A stretch of DNA of 44,650 nucleotides from a virus: positions 1 through 44,650 of the IMG/VR virus record IMGVR_UViG_3300025703_000004; one strand, written 5' to 3'. The notes under the pieces were generated by a model. That model saw only the letters and a list, made by a program, of their open reading frames with translations, searched no databases and was not told where the DNA came from. A program made the position numbers and the translations under genes. Positions 7,351 through 12,566 of this stretch are shown here, piece after piece (position 1 is the stretch's first letter; each line of letters starts with the position of its first letter).

Positions 7351-7392
7351 AGTTTTTTATCAATCGGCGTGCCGCTTATGCGGACGTTGAAA
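7111..7392 (+). mobile_element. Solitary integron-like cassette upstream of the helicase
   Basis: One cassette bounded on the left by a lone R'-type box (GTTCGGC, 7111-7117) and on the right by a complete attC-like site (7289-7392). The single minus-strand gene 7108-7350 fills it. As in the main array, the left box is close to the start codon of a phage backbone gene (helicase, 7092). This is a second, independent insertion locus in the same genome. Confidence 0.75.
7289..7392 (+). repeat. attC-like site of the solitary cassette
   Basis: R'' GCCGAAC, R' GTTGAAA. Arms CCGCATGAAGCGGACACG (7298-7315) and CGTGCCGCTTATGCGG (7368-7383) pair over 16 bp with exactly one extra G and one extra A in the 5' arm, six bases apart. 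The arm sequence is unrelated to those of the main array, so structure and not sequence is conserved. Confidence 0.8.
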
Positions 7393-7393
7393 A

Positions 7394-8179
7394 TCATTTC
7401 TCATCCTCCACCACCGGCGTGAAATCCCCGCGCCGCTGTTTTTTTTGAATTTTTTGGACCAGCGCCGCCATTTTTTTTAGCTCTTCCTCCTGCTCCTCCG
7501 TCCGGTCCTCTTCCAAAATCGCTTCTAGCTCCCGCTTCCGGGTGGAAACAGCCGCAAATTGGTTCGTCAACGCCTTGCGGGCCTCTTCCTTCGAGGCGAA
7601 GCCACCATTCTTCTCTATCTTCTTCCCCTTGTCTGTCTGTTTACTGTCTGTCTGTCTGTCTGTAGCAGAATTTTTCCCAGACGGTTCCTGATGGGCGGGA
7701 ACATGGCGGGAATTTTTCCCAGACGGTTCCTGATGGGCGGGAACATGGCGGGAATTTTTCCCAGACGGTTCCTGATGGGCGGGAATTAATGCCGGTTGCG
7801 TCCCGTTCAGATGCGGACATTCAATGTGTTCCACCCAGTTGATTTTGGGCTGTGCAAACCACAGTAACGCCTCCTCAAAGGCCGCGGCGGGTATCGTCGG
7901 CAGCAGTGATGACATGTCTTCATAGTCCATCGCCGCACCGCCACGGATCAACCATCCCCGCTCGTTCATCGCGCTCTGGCTCGCCAGCGTCTCGAGCAGC
8001 GTCCACATGCCCAGCAGGGCCGCGTTGCGCGGGTGCGGCTCGCGCAGCGTCTTGCCGATGCCAAAGCCTATCAGCTTCGTCTGCTTCGCATACCAGCCCA
8101 TGAAATCCGTCTTGCGCGTGTCCGCGCGCTCGTATTTCAGATGCCACTGCGTGATGTGCCAGGCCTTAGTCATAATCAT
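7394..8179 (-). CDS. Phage replication protein with internal 14-residue repeats
   Basis: 261 aa from 8179, where ATG overlaps the previous stop as ATGA. The N-terminal half (…KQTKLIGFG…LLGMWTLLETLASQ…GWLIRGG) resembles phage replisome-organiser or DnaD-like initiators by general pattern only. Then come nearly three copies of PAHQEPSGKNSRHV from a 42-bp tandem DNA repeat, a Thr/Asp/Gln stretch from a GTCT repeat, and a charged coiled-coil C-terminus (KRELEAILEEDRTEEQEEELKK). It lies just before the helicase, fitting an initiator or loader. The DNA repeats inside the gene could be origin iterons. Confidence 0.7.
   Translation of the reverse strand: MIMTKAWHITQWHLKYERADTRKTDFMGWYAKQTKLIGFGIGKTLREPHPRNAALLGMWTLLETLASQSAMNERGWLIRGGAAMDYEDMSSLLPTIPAAAFEEALLWFAQPKINWVEHIECPHLNGTQPALIPAHQEPSGKNSRHVPAHQEPSGKNSRHVPAHQEPSGKNSATDRQTDSKQTDKGKKIEKNGGFASKEEARKALTNQFAAVSTRKRELEAILEEDRTEEQEEELKKMAALVQKIQKKQRRGDFTPVVEDEK
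7630..7663. repeat. GTCT microsatellite
   Basis: Short run of the tetranucleotide GTCT, interrupted once, inside the replication gene and coding for a TDRQTDSKQTD segment. A tetranucleotide repeat in a coding region can shift frame by slippage. Confidence 0.8.
7671..7785. repeat. 42-bp tandem direct repeats in the replication gene
   Basis: Units start at 7671, 7713 and 7755 (the third partial), identical over the shared length. Each encodes 14 residues (PAHQEPSGKNSRHV). Repeats of this kind inside an initiator gene are where lambda-type phages keep origin iterons, so this is an origin candidate. Confidence 0.85.
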
Positions 8180-8370
8180 CGTGAATACCTCAATCCCAGT
8201 TGTCCCTGTCCGCTCGGCCGCTGCAAACTCGCCAGCAGGTCCGTCCGCCGCTGCTCCAGCTTGTTCGTCGGCAGCCCCTCCAGCCACCGCCTGTGCGCAT
8301 TGCGCGCCGCGTCCGAAGCGAACGGTCCGCTCAACTTCAAAATCTCCTCGATGATCGCCAGTGTGCTCAC
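8176..8370 (-). CDS. Small helical protein, 64 aa
   Basis: Starts with GTG overlapping the upstream stop (GTGA). Reads MSTLAIIEEILKLSGPFASD…RRWLEGLPTNKLEQRRTDLL, predicted helical; not recognised. The tight coupling with genes on both sides marks it as part of the replication operon. Confidence 0.62.
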   Translation of the reverse strand: MSTLAIIEEILKLSGPFASDAARNAHRRWLEGLPTNKLEQRRTDLLASLQRPSGQGQLGLRYSR

Positions 8371-8717
8371 CAGTGTCCCCTCCGTCGTGGCAACGGTCCT
8401 TCTAGATTGAACTTCCGATCCGTCACGCGCCGCGCCCGCAGCGCCATTTTTTTGAGAAACAGGGAATTGTCCCGCACTGTCACGTTCACCAGGTTCATCG
8501 GGTTGCCCCCGTCCGCGCCCGGCTCATGGCAGATCAGCAGCCGCGTGTTCACCGCCGGCACAGACCACACCACCAGCTCCGTCAGCCCCTCGGCCCATTT
8601 TGGCGGCGCGTTTTTTTGCCATGCCGGTTTCACCGCTGGCGTCGGTGTTGGTTCGCCAGCCCTTTTAGGCTGCAAAATTTTTCGGGTGGCATCAGCCGCC
8701 TTCGTCAATACGCTCAT
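8367..8717 (-). CDS. Hypothetical protein, 116 aa
   Basis: Not recognised. Basic and Pro-rich N-terminal third (KILQPKRAGEPTPTPAVKPAWQ), then an alternating strand pattern (LTELVVWSVPAVNTRLLI…LVNVTVRDNSLFLKKM) that could form a small beta fold such as a single-strand-binding domain. Overlaps the next gene by four bases. Confidence 0.6.
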   Translation of the reverse strand: MSVLTKAADATRKILQPKRAGEPTPTPAVKPAWQKNAPPKWAEGLTELVVWSVPAVNTRLLICHEPGADGGNPMNLVNVTVRDNSLFLKKMALRARRVTDRKFNLEGPLPRRRGHW

Positions 8718-8847
8718 CGAGAATCCTTATGGTAATAATTTTTCCCGCCCTGCCACCCATCGGTCATTCGCCGCTGGCCGGTTTGCCGACCCCCGCCCCC
8801 CGGTCTGCCATCGCCGTCCGTCCGAACGTCCCGACCGTGTGACGTCG
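8718..8847. other. Intergenic stretch, nothing convincing seen
   Basis: About 130 bases between two minus-strand operon genes. Rich in CCGCCC/GGGCGG steps but without a clear promoter, hairpin or terminator. Confidence 0.4.
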
Positions 8848-9510
8848 TCATGGCTGTTGACCCTCCGAATTGCCATCTGGCACCGGCTCGCTGGCATCAG
8901 AACTGGCATCAGAACTGGCATCAGTCACCGCGCTCGCCATAATTTCCTTCGCTTCCTTCGCTTTCCCGCTTGATTCTAAATCAGCCGCCCACTCGTTCAG
9001 CGACTTCACGCTCAACGCCTCCGGCTGCAGCTTCACGCTCGCGCCCACGCTGATCGTCGTCGGCTCGCCCAGCGCCAGCGACCTTTTGTCGAACACAATC
9101 CCAAGCGCAGAACTCATAAAATTAGGATGCAACTTCCCGCTGGCCACCGCTTCGTGCAATTTCTCCAGACCGTCCTCGAAGAACTCCTCCATCCGGATGA
9201 TTGACCTTACCTTAAAGGGGGCTAGTTTTCCCTGCTCGACCAGAATCCCGCGCGCCGCCCGAACCGTGTGCGGCGACACGTGCATCGCCGCCGCCACCTT
9301 CTTCACCCCATTCCCCAGGCACAGCAAATCCACCATCCGCTGCACCTTCACGTCATCATCCGTGATGCTCGCGCCGGTGAATTCGTAACGCTTCTCCTTC
9401 ACCGCCACCAGCCACTCCTGATTCATCGGCAAGTTCGATTCATCAAACAAAAAAGGCGCGCGGGCGTCCTGACGCTGCGCTGCAACCGTTTTGTGTGTGA
9501 CTCGTGGCAT
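8848..9510 (-). CDS. Helix-turn-helix protein
   Basis: 220 aa from the ATG at 9510, chosen because GAAATTATG matches the A/T-rich start pattern of other genes here; ATGs at 9570 and 9630 are alternatives. The segment VDLLCLGNGVKKVAAAMHVSPHTVRAARG is a LuxR/transposase-like helix-turn-helix (…VAxxMxVSxxTVRxxR…). The rest is helical, with SVGASVKLQPEALSVKSLNEW and a C-terminal DASSDASSDASEP from a short direct repeat. It is the kind of protein found as a phage regulator or small terminase; which one is undecided. Confidence 0.65.
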   Translation of the reverse strand: MPRVTHKTVAAQRQDARAPFLFDESNLPMNQEWLVAVKEKRYEFTGASITDDDVKVQRMVDLLCLGNGVKKVAAAMHVSPHTVRAARGILVEQGKLAPFKVRSIIRMEEFFEDGLEKLHEAVASGKLHPNFMSSALGIVFDKRSLALGEPTTISVGASVKLQPEALSVKSLNEWAADLESSGKAKEAKEIMASAVTDASSDASSDASEPVPDGNSEGQQP

Positions 9511-9582
9511 AATTTCAAAAAACCGCGAACCGTCCGAACGCCTGGAACAAACCAATTCGACCGCTTTCATAAATTGTTCCCA

Positions 9583-9697
9583 GTTGCTGGCTGCTGACCG
9601 GGAGAGTTGTAGTCCCACGATCAGCAGCACCTTATTTGCTATTGTCTAAATGAATCTGATAGAAAGAACACAAGGCTGCCCTTTAGCAGCCAGCAAC
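9583..9697. repeat. 13-bp inverted repeat around a 89-base spacer
   Basis: GTTGCTGGCTGCT (9583-9595) and AGCAGCCAGCAAC (9685-9697) are exact inverted copies flanking a non-coding stretch upstream of the HTH gene. The right copy runs into AACCGGCAACCGGC, a heptanucleotide repeat. The 202-base gap 9511-9712 holds no gene otherwise. Confidence 0.7.
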
Positions 9698-9712
9698 CGG
9701 CAACCGGCAAAA

Positions 9713-9904
9713 TCATATCGGCCCACCATTGGGCACCGGCGGCACATCCTGCTCTTGCGCCTGGCGCTGCACCGCATCCGCCAGCAACTTCGACTTCAAC
9801 TCCAGACTCAACATATCCAGGCAAAAAATAATCTGCGGCATCGGCACTTCCGCCTCACGATTCGCACGCCCGCAAAATTCAGAAAGATGTTCGCCAAAAG
9901 TCAT
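9713..9904 (-). CDS. Small protein, 63 aa
   Basis: MTFGEHLSEFCGRANREAEV, then MPQIIFCLDMLSLELKSKLL and a Gln-rich, Pro-rich tail. Not recognised; amphipathic helix in the middle. Start at 9904 preceded by TTTT. Second gene of the leftward operon. Confidence 0.55.
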   Translation of the reverse strand: MTFGEHLSEFCGRANREAEVPMPQIIFCLDMLSLELKSKLLADAVQRQAQEQDVPPVPNGGPI

Positions 9905-9959
9905 AAAATAAATTCGTCAATGGGGTGAAACCCGAACACAGAACAAAAAAGAGAAGCAC

Positions 9960-10142
9960 TCACGCCGCCACCGCCTGCGGTTGAGATTCGAGAAGTTTCT
10001 TCACGTCCAACGATTTCAAATAGGAAATCAAAGCCTCGCGCGCCACATCCGCTTCAGAGATGTAACGAGCTTTTGCCTCAATCTGGATGCGTCGTTTAAT
10101 GGCCTTTGGCAGCCGAAATGTAATCATTTCTTCGTGAACCAT
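9960..10142 (-). CDS. Ribbon-helix-helix DNA-binding protein
   Basis: 60 aa. MITFRLPKAIKRRIQIEAKARYISEADVAREALISYL (written here in part) has the RHH signature: a short basic strand, then two helices (ITFRLP strand, about 6-11; helices about 14-25 and 29-44). Such proteins bind palindromes as dimers of dimers. A perfect 15-bp palindrome lies 31 bases upstream between its own promoter and the divergent promoter, so self-regulation is likely (inference). The ATG is six bases from the -10 box, giving a leaderless message. Confidence 0.75.
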   Translation of the reverse strand: MVHEEMITFRLPKAIKRRIQIEAKARYISEADVAREALISYLKSLDVKKLLESQPQAVAA

Positions 10143-10148
10143 GATGCG

Positions 10149-10177
10149 AATGTAGGATAAACAGTGTTCAACGTCAA
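10149..10177 (-). promoter_or_regulatory. Leftward promoter of the RHH gene
   Basis: Minus-strand TTGACG (10177-10172), 17-base spacer, TACATT (10154-10149); ATG six bases downstream, so leaderless. Confidence 0.7.
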
Positions 10178-10208
10178 GCAAAATAATTAAATTATTATTT
10201 TGCTTGAC
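10173..10208. promoter_or_regulatory. 15-bp palindrome, probable operator
   Basis: Arms GTCAAGCAAAATAAT (10173-10187) and ATTATTTTGCTTGAC (10194-10208) are perfect inverted copies with a six-base A/T centre. Each arm contains the -35 box of one of two divergent promoters, so a bound repressor would close both. Confidence 0.85.
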
Positions 10209-10231
10209 ATTTTGAGTGTATGTAAGACAAT
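10204..10231 (+). promoter_or_regulatory. Rightward promoter
   Basis: TTGACA (10204-10209), 16-base spacer, GACAAT (10226-10231); the ATG at 10238 again follows after six bases. The weaker -10 box makes this less certain than its -35. Confidence 0.6.
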
Positions 10232-10237
10232 CGTCTG

Positions 10238-10420
10238 ATGATGAATAAATCAATACCTACGCGGGAAAAACTCATGTCCGATCCCACCATATCGTTTTGG
10301 CTAAAAAAAGCGCTGGAGGATTTGGCTAAACGGGACATCTTGGACGCATTACAGGACGCAAACACGCTGCACTTGGTTTTGCAAGAAGACTGGAACCGCA
10401 TAAAACTGGAAAACGCATGA
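10238..10420 (+). CDS. Small helical protein, 60 aa
   Basis: MMNKSIPTREKLMSDPTISF, then helices WLKKALEDLAKRDILDALQDA and a C-terminal helix. Not recognised. First gene of the rightward operon and divergent from the RHH gene, so it may be under the same palindrome. Its stop overlaps the next start (ATGA). Confidence 0.65.
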   Translation: MMNKSIPTREKLMSDPTISFWLKKALEDLAKRDILDALQDANTLHLVLQEDWNRIKLENA

Positions 10421-10545
10421 AAACCTTCACCCCAAAAACAAAATCCATCACCATGAAAACCATGACTCGTAAAACCCAAACCGCCAACTTCATCGGCATC
10501 ATTCACAAGCTGTGCACCATCGCCGAACGCAGAGTTGACGCATGA
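10417..10545 (+). CDS. Very small basic protein, 42 aa
   Basis: MKTFTPKTKSITMKTMTRKT followed by QTANFIGIIHKLCTIAERRVDA. Starts on ATGA overlap and stops on an ATGA overlap with the next small ORF, inside attC-like site p1. Its opening MKTFTP is like that of the integrase (MKTFTL). Coupling supports a real gene; no function seen. Confidence 0.5.
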   Translation: MKTFTPKTKSITMKTMTRKTQTANFIGIIHKLCTIAERRVDA

Positions 10546-10625
10546 ATGATACGCCGCCCACGATGCCCGATTTGCAAGCCGACGTGACCGGCGTATCAGT
10601 CATTGCGTCCAACGATTTGTTAGCC
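10522..10625 (-). repeat. attC-like site p1 (recombinase locus)
   Basis: Read on the minus strand: R'' GGCTAAC, arm TTGGACGCAATGACTGAT, loop, arm ATCATTCATGCGTCAA, R' GTTCGGC. The arms pair with one mismatch, an extra G and an extra A in the 5' arm. Polarity is opposite to the main array and points away from the recombinase gene. It overlaps the stop of 10417-10545 and the start of 10542-10646. Confidence 0.82.
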
Positions 10626-10646
10626 GTCACGGTCGAAAAACACTGA
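10542..10646 (+). CDS. attC-overlapping leader peptide, 34 aa
   Basis: MNDTPPTMPDLQADVTGVSV followed by IASNDLLAVTVEKH. It starts in the attC p1 loop and ends at the first bases of the promoter repeat. The end (NDLLAVxVEKH) recurs in the 20-aa ORF at 11660-11722, so both are probably products of the same attC-plus-repeat junction. Whether the peptide matters or only its translation does is unknown. Confidence 0.4.
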   Translation: MNDTPPTMPDLQADVTGVSVIASNDLLAVTVEKH

Positions 10647-10800
10647 AATCGTCAATGTTTTCAAGGGTAAAATAAATCGCATAAATCTGATAATAATGTA
10701 TTGACAAAACACGGCAATATGCGAAACTATGGGTGTCAGATGAATCTGACAATCGCCCCGGCGAAACCGGGAAGTGAACAAACAACAAAACAAAAATATG
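10634..10800 (+). promoter_or_regulatory. Promoter/structured-leader repeat, copy 1
   Basis: About 165 bases, repeated at 11077-11220 and 11711-11873. A/T-rich upstream part, TTGACA (10701-10706), AACTAT (10725-10730, spacer 18), then a leader with two hairpins: TGTCAGA-TGAA-TCTGACA (10734-10751) and CCCGG-CGAAA-CCGGG (10757-10771), followed by an A/C-rich unstructured stretch to the ATG at 10798. No Shine-Dalgarno sequence. Confidence 0.8.
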
Positions 10801-11022
10801 ACGACTCAAAAAAATCCTTGGACTGGTGGACTGTTCGGAAACACTGAAGCCGCGCAAAAAGCGTTTGGAAACCAAACCTTTTCTGACGAGCAAGTGGAAT
10901 GGTCTGAGGAATATCACCACAACATCGCGACCGCTGCTGACCGCGCTCGCGTTGAATCCCTGGAAGGTGACGAGGGACAAATCATCGCGTGGTATTGGAA
11001 CGACTCTTTTCGCGCTCAATGA
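10798..11022 (+). CDS. Hypothetical protein, 74 aa
   Basis: MTTQKNPWTGGLFGNTEAAQ, then KAFGNQTFSDEQVEWSEEYH, ending IIAWYWNDSFRAQ. Acidic, with several Trp; not recognised. Start at 10798 chosen right after the A/C-rich leader; a GTG at 10774 is in frame and lies in the leader. Acidic small early proteins are often inhibitors of host enzymes, but nothing specific shows here. Its stop overlaps the next start (ATGA). Confidence 0.68.
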   Translation: MTTQKNPWTGGLFGNTEAAQKAFGNQTFSDEQVEWSEEYHHNIATAADRARVESLEGDEGQIIAWYWNDSFRAQ

Positions 11023-11147
11023 AAACCACATGCCCGCATTGCGGTGGGGTGATAAACCCCGCCGCGCTTCTCGGAGCGAAAAACACTGAAATCGTCAATG
11101 TTTTCAAGGGTAAAATAAATCGTAAAAATCTGATAATAATGTGTTGA
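11019..11147 (+). CDS. Small zinc-knuckle protein, 42 aa
   Basis: MKTTCPHCGGVINPAALLGA, then a tail KNTEIVNVFKGKINRK encoded by the start of promoter repeat copy 2. The single CPHCGG knuckle resembles the start of a zinc ribbon, and the later part looks replaced by repeat sequence, so this may be a truncated gene. The stop codon overlaps the -35 box (TTGACA) of the following promoter. A 9-bp hairpin (about 11041-11065) lies within it. Confidence 0.45.
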   Translation: MKTTCPHCGGVINPAALLGAKNTEIVNVFKGKINRKNLIIMC

Positions 11148-11220
11148 CAAAACGAAGATGAAATGCGAAACTATCTGTGTTGGAAGAAACCAACAAATCG
11201 CCCCGGCGAATCCGGGAACA
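11077..11220 (+). promoter_or_regulatory. Promoter/structured-leader repeat, copy 2
   Basis: Same architecture as copy 1: TTGACA (11144-11149) and AAACTAT (11168-11174). The first leader hairpin has a different sequence, TGTTGG-AAGAAA-CCAACA (11178-11195), still perfectly paired, while the second (11202-11216) is conserved. This points to selection on RNA structure. Confidence 0.78.
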
Positions 11221-11238
11221 GAAAAACACTGAAACAAA

Positions 11239-11442
11239 ATGAAAACTGAAATCACCCTCGAAATGCTGACCAAAGCGGTCGGTTCCAAACAAGCCAACGA
11301 ACTCAACGCCTCATTCCCGGTTGGCGATCCCATCCGACAGATAATTTTCGGCGCGTGGTATGCGCCGTCGAACTATTCGCATGAAGGTGCAATCCAAGCC
11401 GCGCTCGGTGGCTGCCATGAAGACTTCGCCGATGCACTCTGA
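11239..11442 (+). CDS. Hypothetical protein, 67 aa
   Basis: MKTEITLEMLTKAVGSKQAN, then ELNASFPVGDPIRQIIFGAW, ending EDFADAL. Not recognised; helical with a GDPIRQIIFGAWYAP core. Driven by promoter repeat copy 2; preceded by ACACTGAAACAAA without a Shine-Dalgarno sequence. Its 3' end overlaps the next gene in another frame. Confidence 0.65.
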   Translation: MKTEITLEMLTKAVGSKQANELNASFPVGDPIRQIIFGAWYAPSNYSHEGAIQAALGGCHEDFADAL

Positions 11443-11617
11443 AACCAAATCAGTCGGAAGGCCGCTCGCGGACGAAACCGCCGCCAGCGGCCACATCCAT
11501 CTTCGCGTGACGATGGAGCGCAAAAACAAATACGTCCGCGCCGCCCGCCGCCGCAAAATGAAGCTCTCGGAATGGATGCTGGCGACGTGCGACCAGGGCG
11601 AGGCTAGTGACGGCTAA
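11417..11617 (+). CDS. Small basic protein with GRPL-RKN domain, 66 aa
   Basis: Start at 11417 or at an ATG 15 bases later; the longer frame from 11360 overlaps the previous gene more deeply. The segment from SVGRPLADETAASGHIHLRV through MERKNKYVRAARRRK to LSEWMLATCD is clearly homologous to the C-terminal third of the 12098-12544 protein. The basic helix and the small size suggest a DNA-binding repressor-like module (inference). The stop codon (TAA) lies in the R' box of attC p2. Confidence 0.65.
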   Translation: MKTSPMHSETKSVGRPLADETAASGHIHLRVTMERKNKYVRAARRRKMKLSEWMLATCDQGEASDG

Positions 11618-11701
11618 CGCTGACATCAGGCACGCCGGGCCGGGGCGTGCGGATTGAAAATGAGGCGTCCAGCCGGCGTTGCCTGCAACGATTTGTTAGC
11701 C
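11612..11701 (-). repeat. attC-like site p2 (recombinase locus)
   Basis: Minus strand: R'' GGCTAAC, spacer with AAATCGTTG, arm CAGGCAACGCCGG, loop, arm CCGGCGTGCCTG, R' GTTAGCC. The arms pair fully with one extra A in the 5' arm; the outer part of the stem is poorly paired. Same polarity as p1. Confidence 0.78.
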
Positions 11702-11722
11702 GTCGCGGTCGAAAAACACTGA
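11660..11722 (+). CDS. attC-overlapping leader peptide, 20 aa
   Basis: MRRPAGVACNDLLAVAVEKH. Starts in the attC p2 loop and ends at the beginning of promoter repeat copy 3, like its relative at 10542-10646. Too short to judge as a protein; listed because of the parallel. Confidence 0.3.
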   Translation: MRRPAGVACNDLLAVAVEKH

Positions 11723-11873
11723 AATCGTCAATGTTTTCAAGGGTAAAATAAATCGCATAAATCTGATAATAATGTGTTGACAAAACACGGCAATATGCGA
11801 AACTATGGGTGTCAGATGAATCTGACAATCGCCCCGGCGAATCCGGGAAGTGAACAAACAACAAAACAAAAAT
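11711..11873 (+). promoter_or_regulatory. Promoter/structured-leader repeat, copy 3
   Basis: Nearly identical to copy 1, including hairpin TGTCAGA-TGAA-TCTGACA. TTGACA at 11777-11782 and AACTAT at 11801-11806. The A/C-rich stretch ends at the ATG of the 11874 gene. Confidence 0.8.
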
Positions 11874-12095
11874 ATGAAATACTCCGAAAAAATCACCGCT
11901 GAATTTGCACCCTCAACCACGACCCCATGCTGGTCTATCTACATCGCGTCAGTGATGACAGCCGGTGGGATATACACCGAGGGACATTCTTACGGCACGA
12001 CCCGCGACGAGGCGATCAGTGGCGCATCACGCAATCTCGCAGCAAAGGTGGAGCGCGGAGTGGGCAGTGCTTACGCAGTCAGCTACGCAAAATAA
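11874..12095 (+). CDS. Hypothetical protein, 73 aa
   Basis: MKYSEKITAEFAPSTTTPCW, then SIYIASVMTAGGIYTEGHSY, then a helix DEAISGASRNLAAKVERGV. The beta-then-helix pattern is that of a small alpha/beta fold; not recognised. Start at 11874 after promoter repeat copy 3; a GTG at 11850 is in frame inside the leader. Confidence 0.65.
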   Translation: MKYSEKITAEFAPSTTTPCWSIYIASVMTAGGIYTEGHSYGTTRDEAISGASRNLAAKVERGVGSAYAVSYAK

Positions 12096-12097
12096 TT

Positions 12098-12544
12098 ATG
12101 GCTCACAAATTCGAACACGGAAAAGACTCGGACGTGTGCGTCCGATGTGCCGAAGAATCTCACGCCGACAACGCGGCGATCAAAAAAATGAAAATCAAAT
12201 GTCCAAGTTGTAAAAAAGAAATCGTGCAGGTGTCGCACTCGCCGGGCGTCGTGGAATCCGGCGCAGAGGTTGAGTGCGGCGCGTGCGGAAATATCTGGAC
12301 ACCATTTCCAGCGCGGGGCGGTGGCGCTAAAACCGCCGACCTAGGACGCCGCCCTGGTCGTCCGCTGAATGACAGCGTAGCTGCCACCGGACACATCCAA
12401 ATGCGCGTCGTGATGGTGCGCAAGAACTGGTATGTGCGGATGGCGAGACTCCACAATCTGACACTGGCGGTATGGATGCAGCGCGTGTGCGACGAAGAAT
12501 CAGGCTACCCGCCAAAGAGCCAGCTAGTGACGGCTAACTGTTAA
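12098..12544 (+). CDS. Zinc-finger protein with C-terminal GRPL-RKN domain
   Basis: 148 aa from the ATG at 12098. Two Cys pairs early (CVRCAEES) and a ribbon CPSCKKEI…CGACGNIW (about 30-65), then GRRPGRPLNDSVAATGHIQM, RVVMVRKNWYVRMARLHN and a helix ending WMQRVCDEES, homologous to the 11417-11617 protein. The pair suggests that a mobile C-terminal module was fused to a zinc domain here. The tail TAN(C) reads GCT-AAC through the attI-like box in the same frame as the cassette genes elsewhere. Last gene before the recombinase. Confidence 0.7.
   Translation: MAHKFEHGKDSDVCVRCAEESHADNAAIKKMKIKCPSCKKEIVQVSHSPGVVESGAEVECGACGNIWTPFPARGGGAKTADLGRRPGRPLNDSVAATGHIQMRVVMVRKNWYVRMARLHNLTLAVWMQRVCDEESGYPPKSQLVTANC
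12532..12538 (-). other. attI-like R box beside the recombinase gene
   Basis: GTTAGCC on the minus strand, 28 bases upstream of the recombinase ATG and identical to R' of attC p2. The 16 bases GCTAGTGACGGCTAAC are shared by this place and the attC p2 end, as expected for a cassette boundary. Confidence 0.55.
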
Positions 12545-12566
12545 TTCAACAAACCCATTTTGTTAA

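Larger units (their letters stand above)
10522..12538 (-). mobile_element. Integron-like locus beside the phage recombinase
   Basis: On the minus strand the order is attI-like box (12538-12532), cassette, attC p2 (11701-11612), cassette, attC p1 (10625-10522). The tyrosine-recombinase gene begins 29 bases to the right and reads away from the sites. This is the canonical integron geometry, except that all cassette genes run towards the recombinase. The two cassettes are large and multigenic and carry the triplicated promoter/leader. Confidence 0.65.

Noticed and set aside
9583-9697. Terminal inverted repeats of a small insertion sequence
   Set aside because: Only 13 bp, no transposase or target-site duplication, and one arm is part of a heptanucleotide repeat.
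9639-9824. Small minus-strand ORF overlapping the 9713-9904 gene
   Set aside because: Composition and lack of start signal indicate a shadow frame; the 9713-9904 frame has the A/T-rich start seen elsewhere.
11041-11065. Terminator hairpin in the 42-aa zinc-knuckle gene
   Set aside because: The 9-bp stem lies inside an open frame and is not followed by a T-run.
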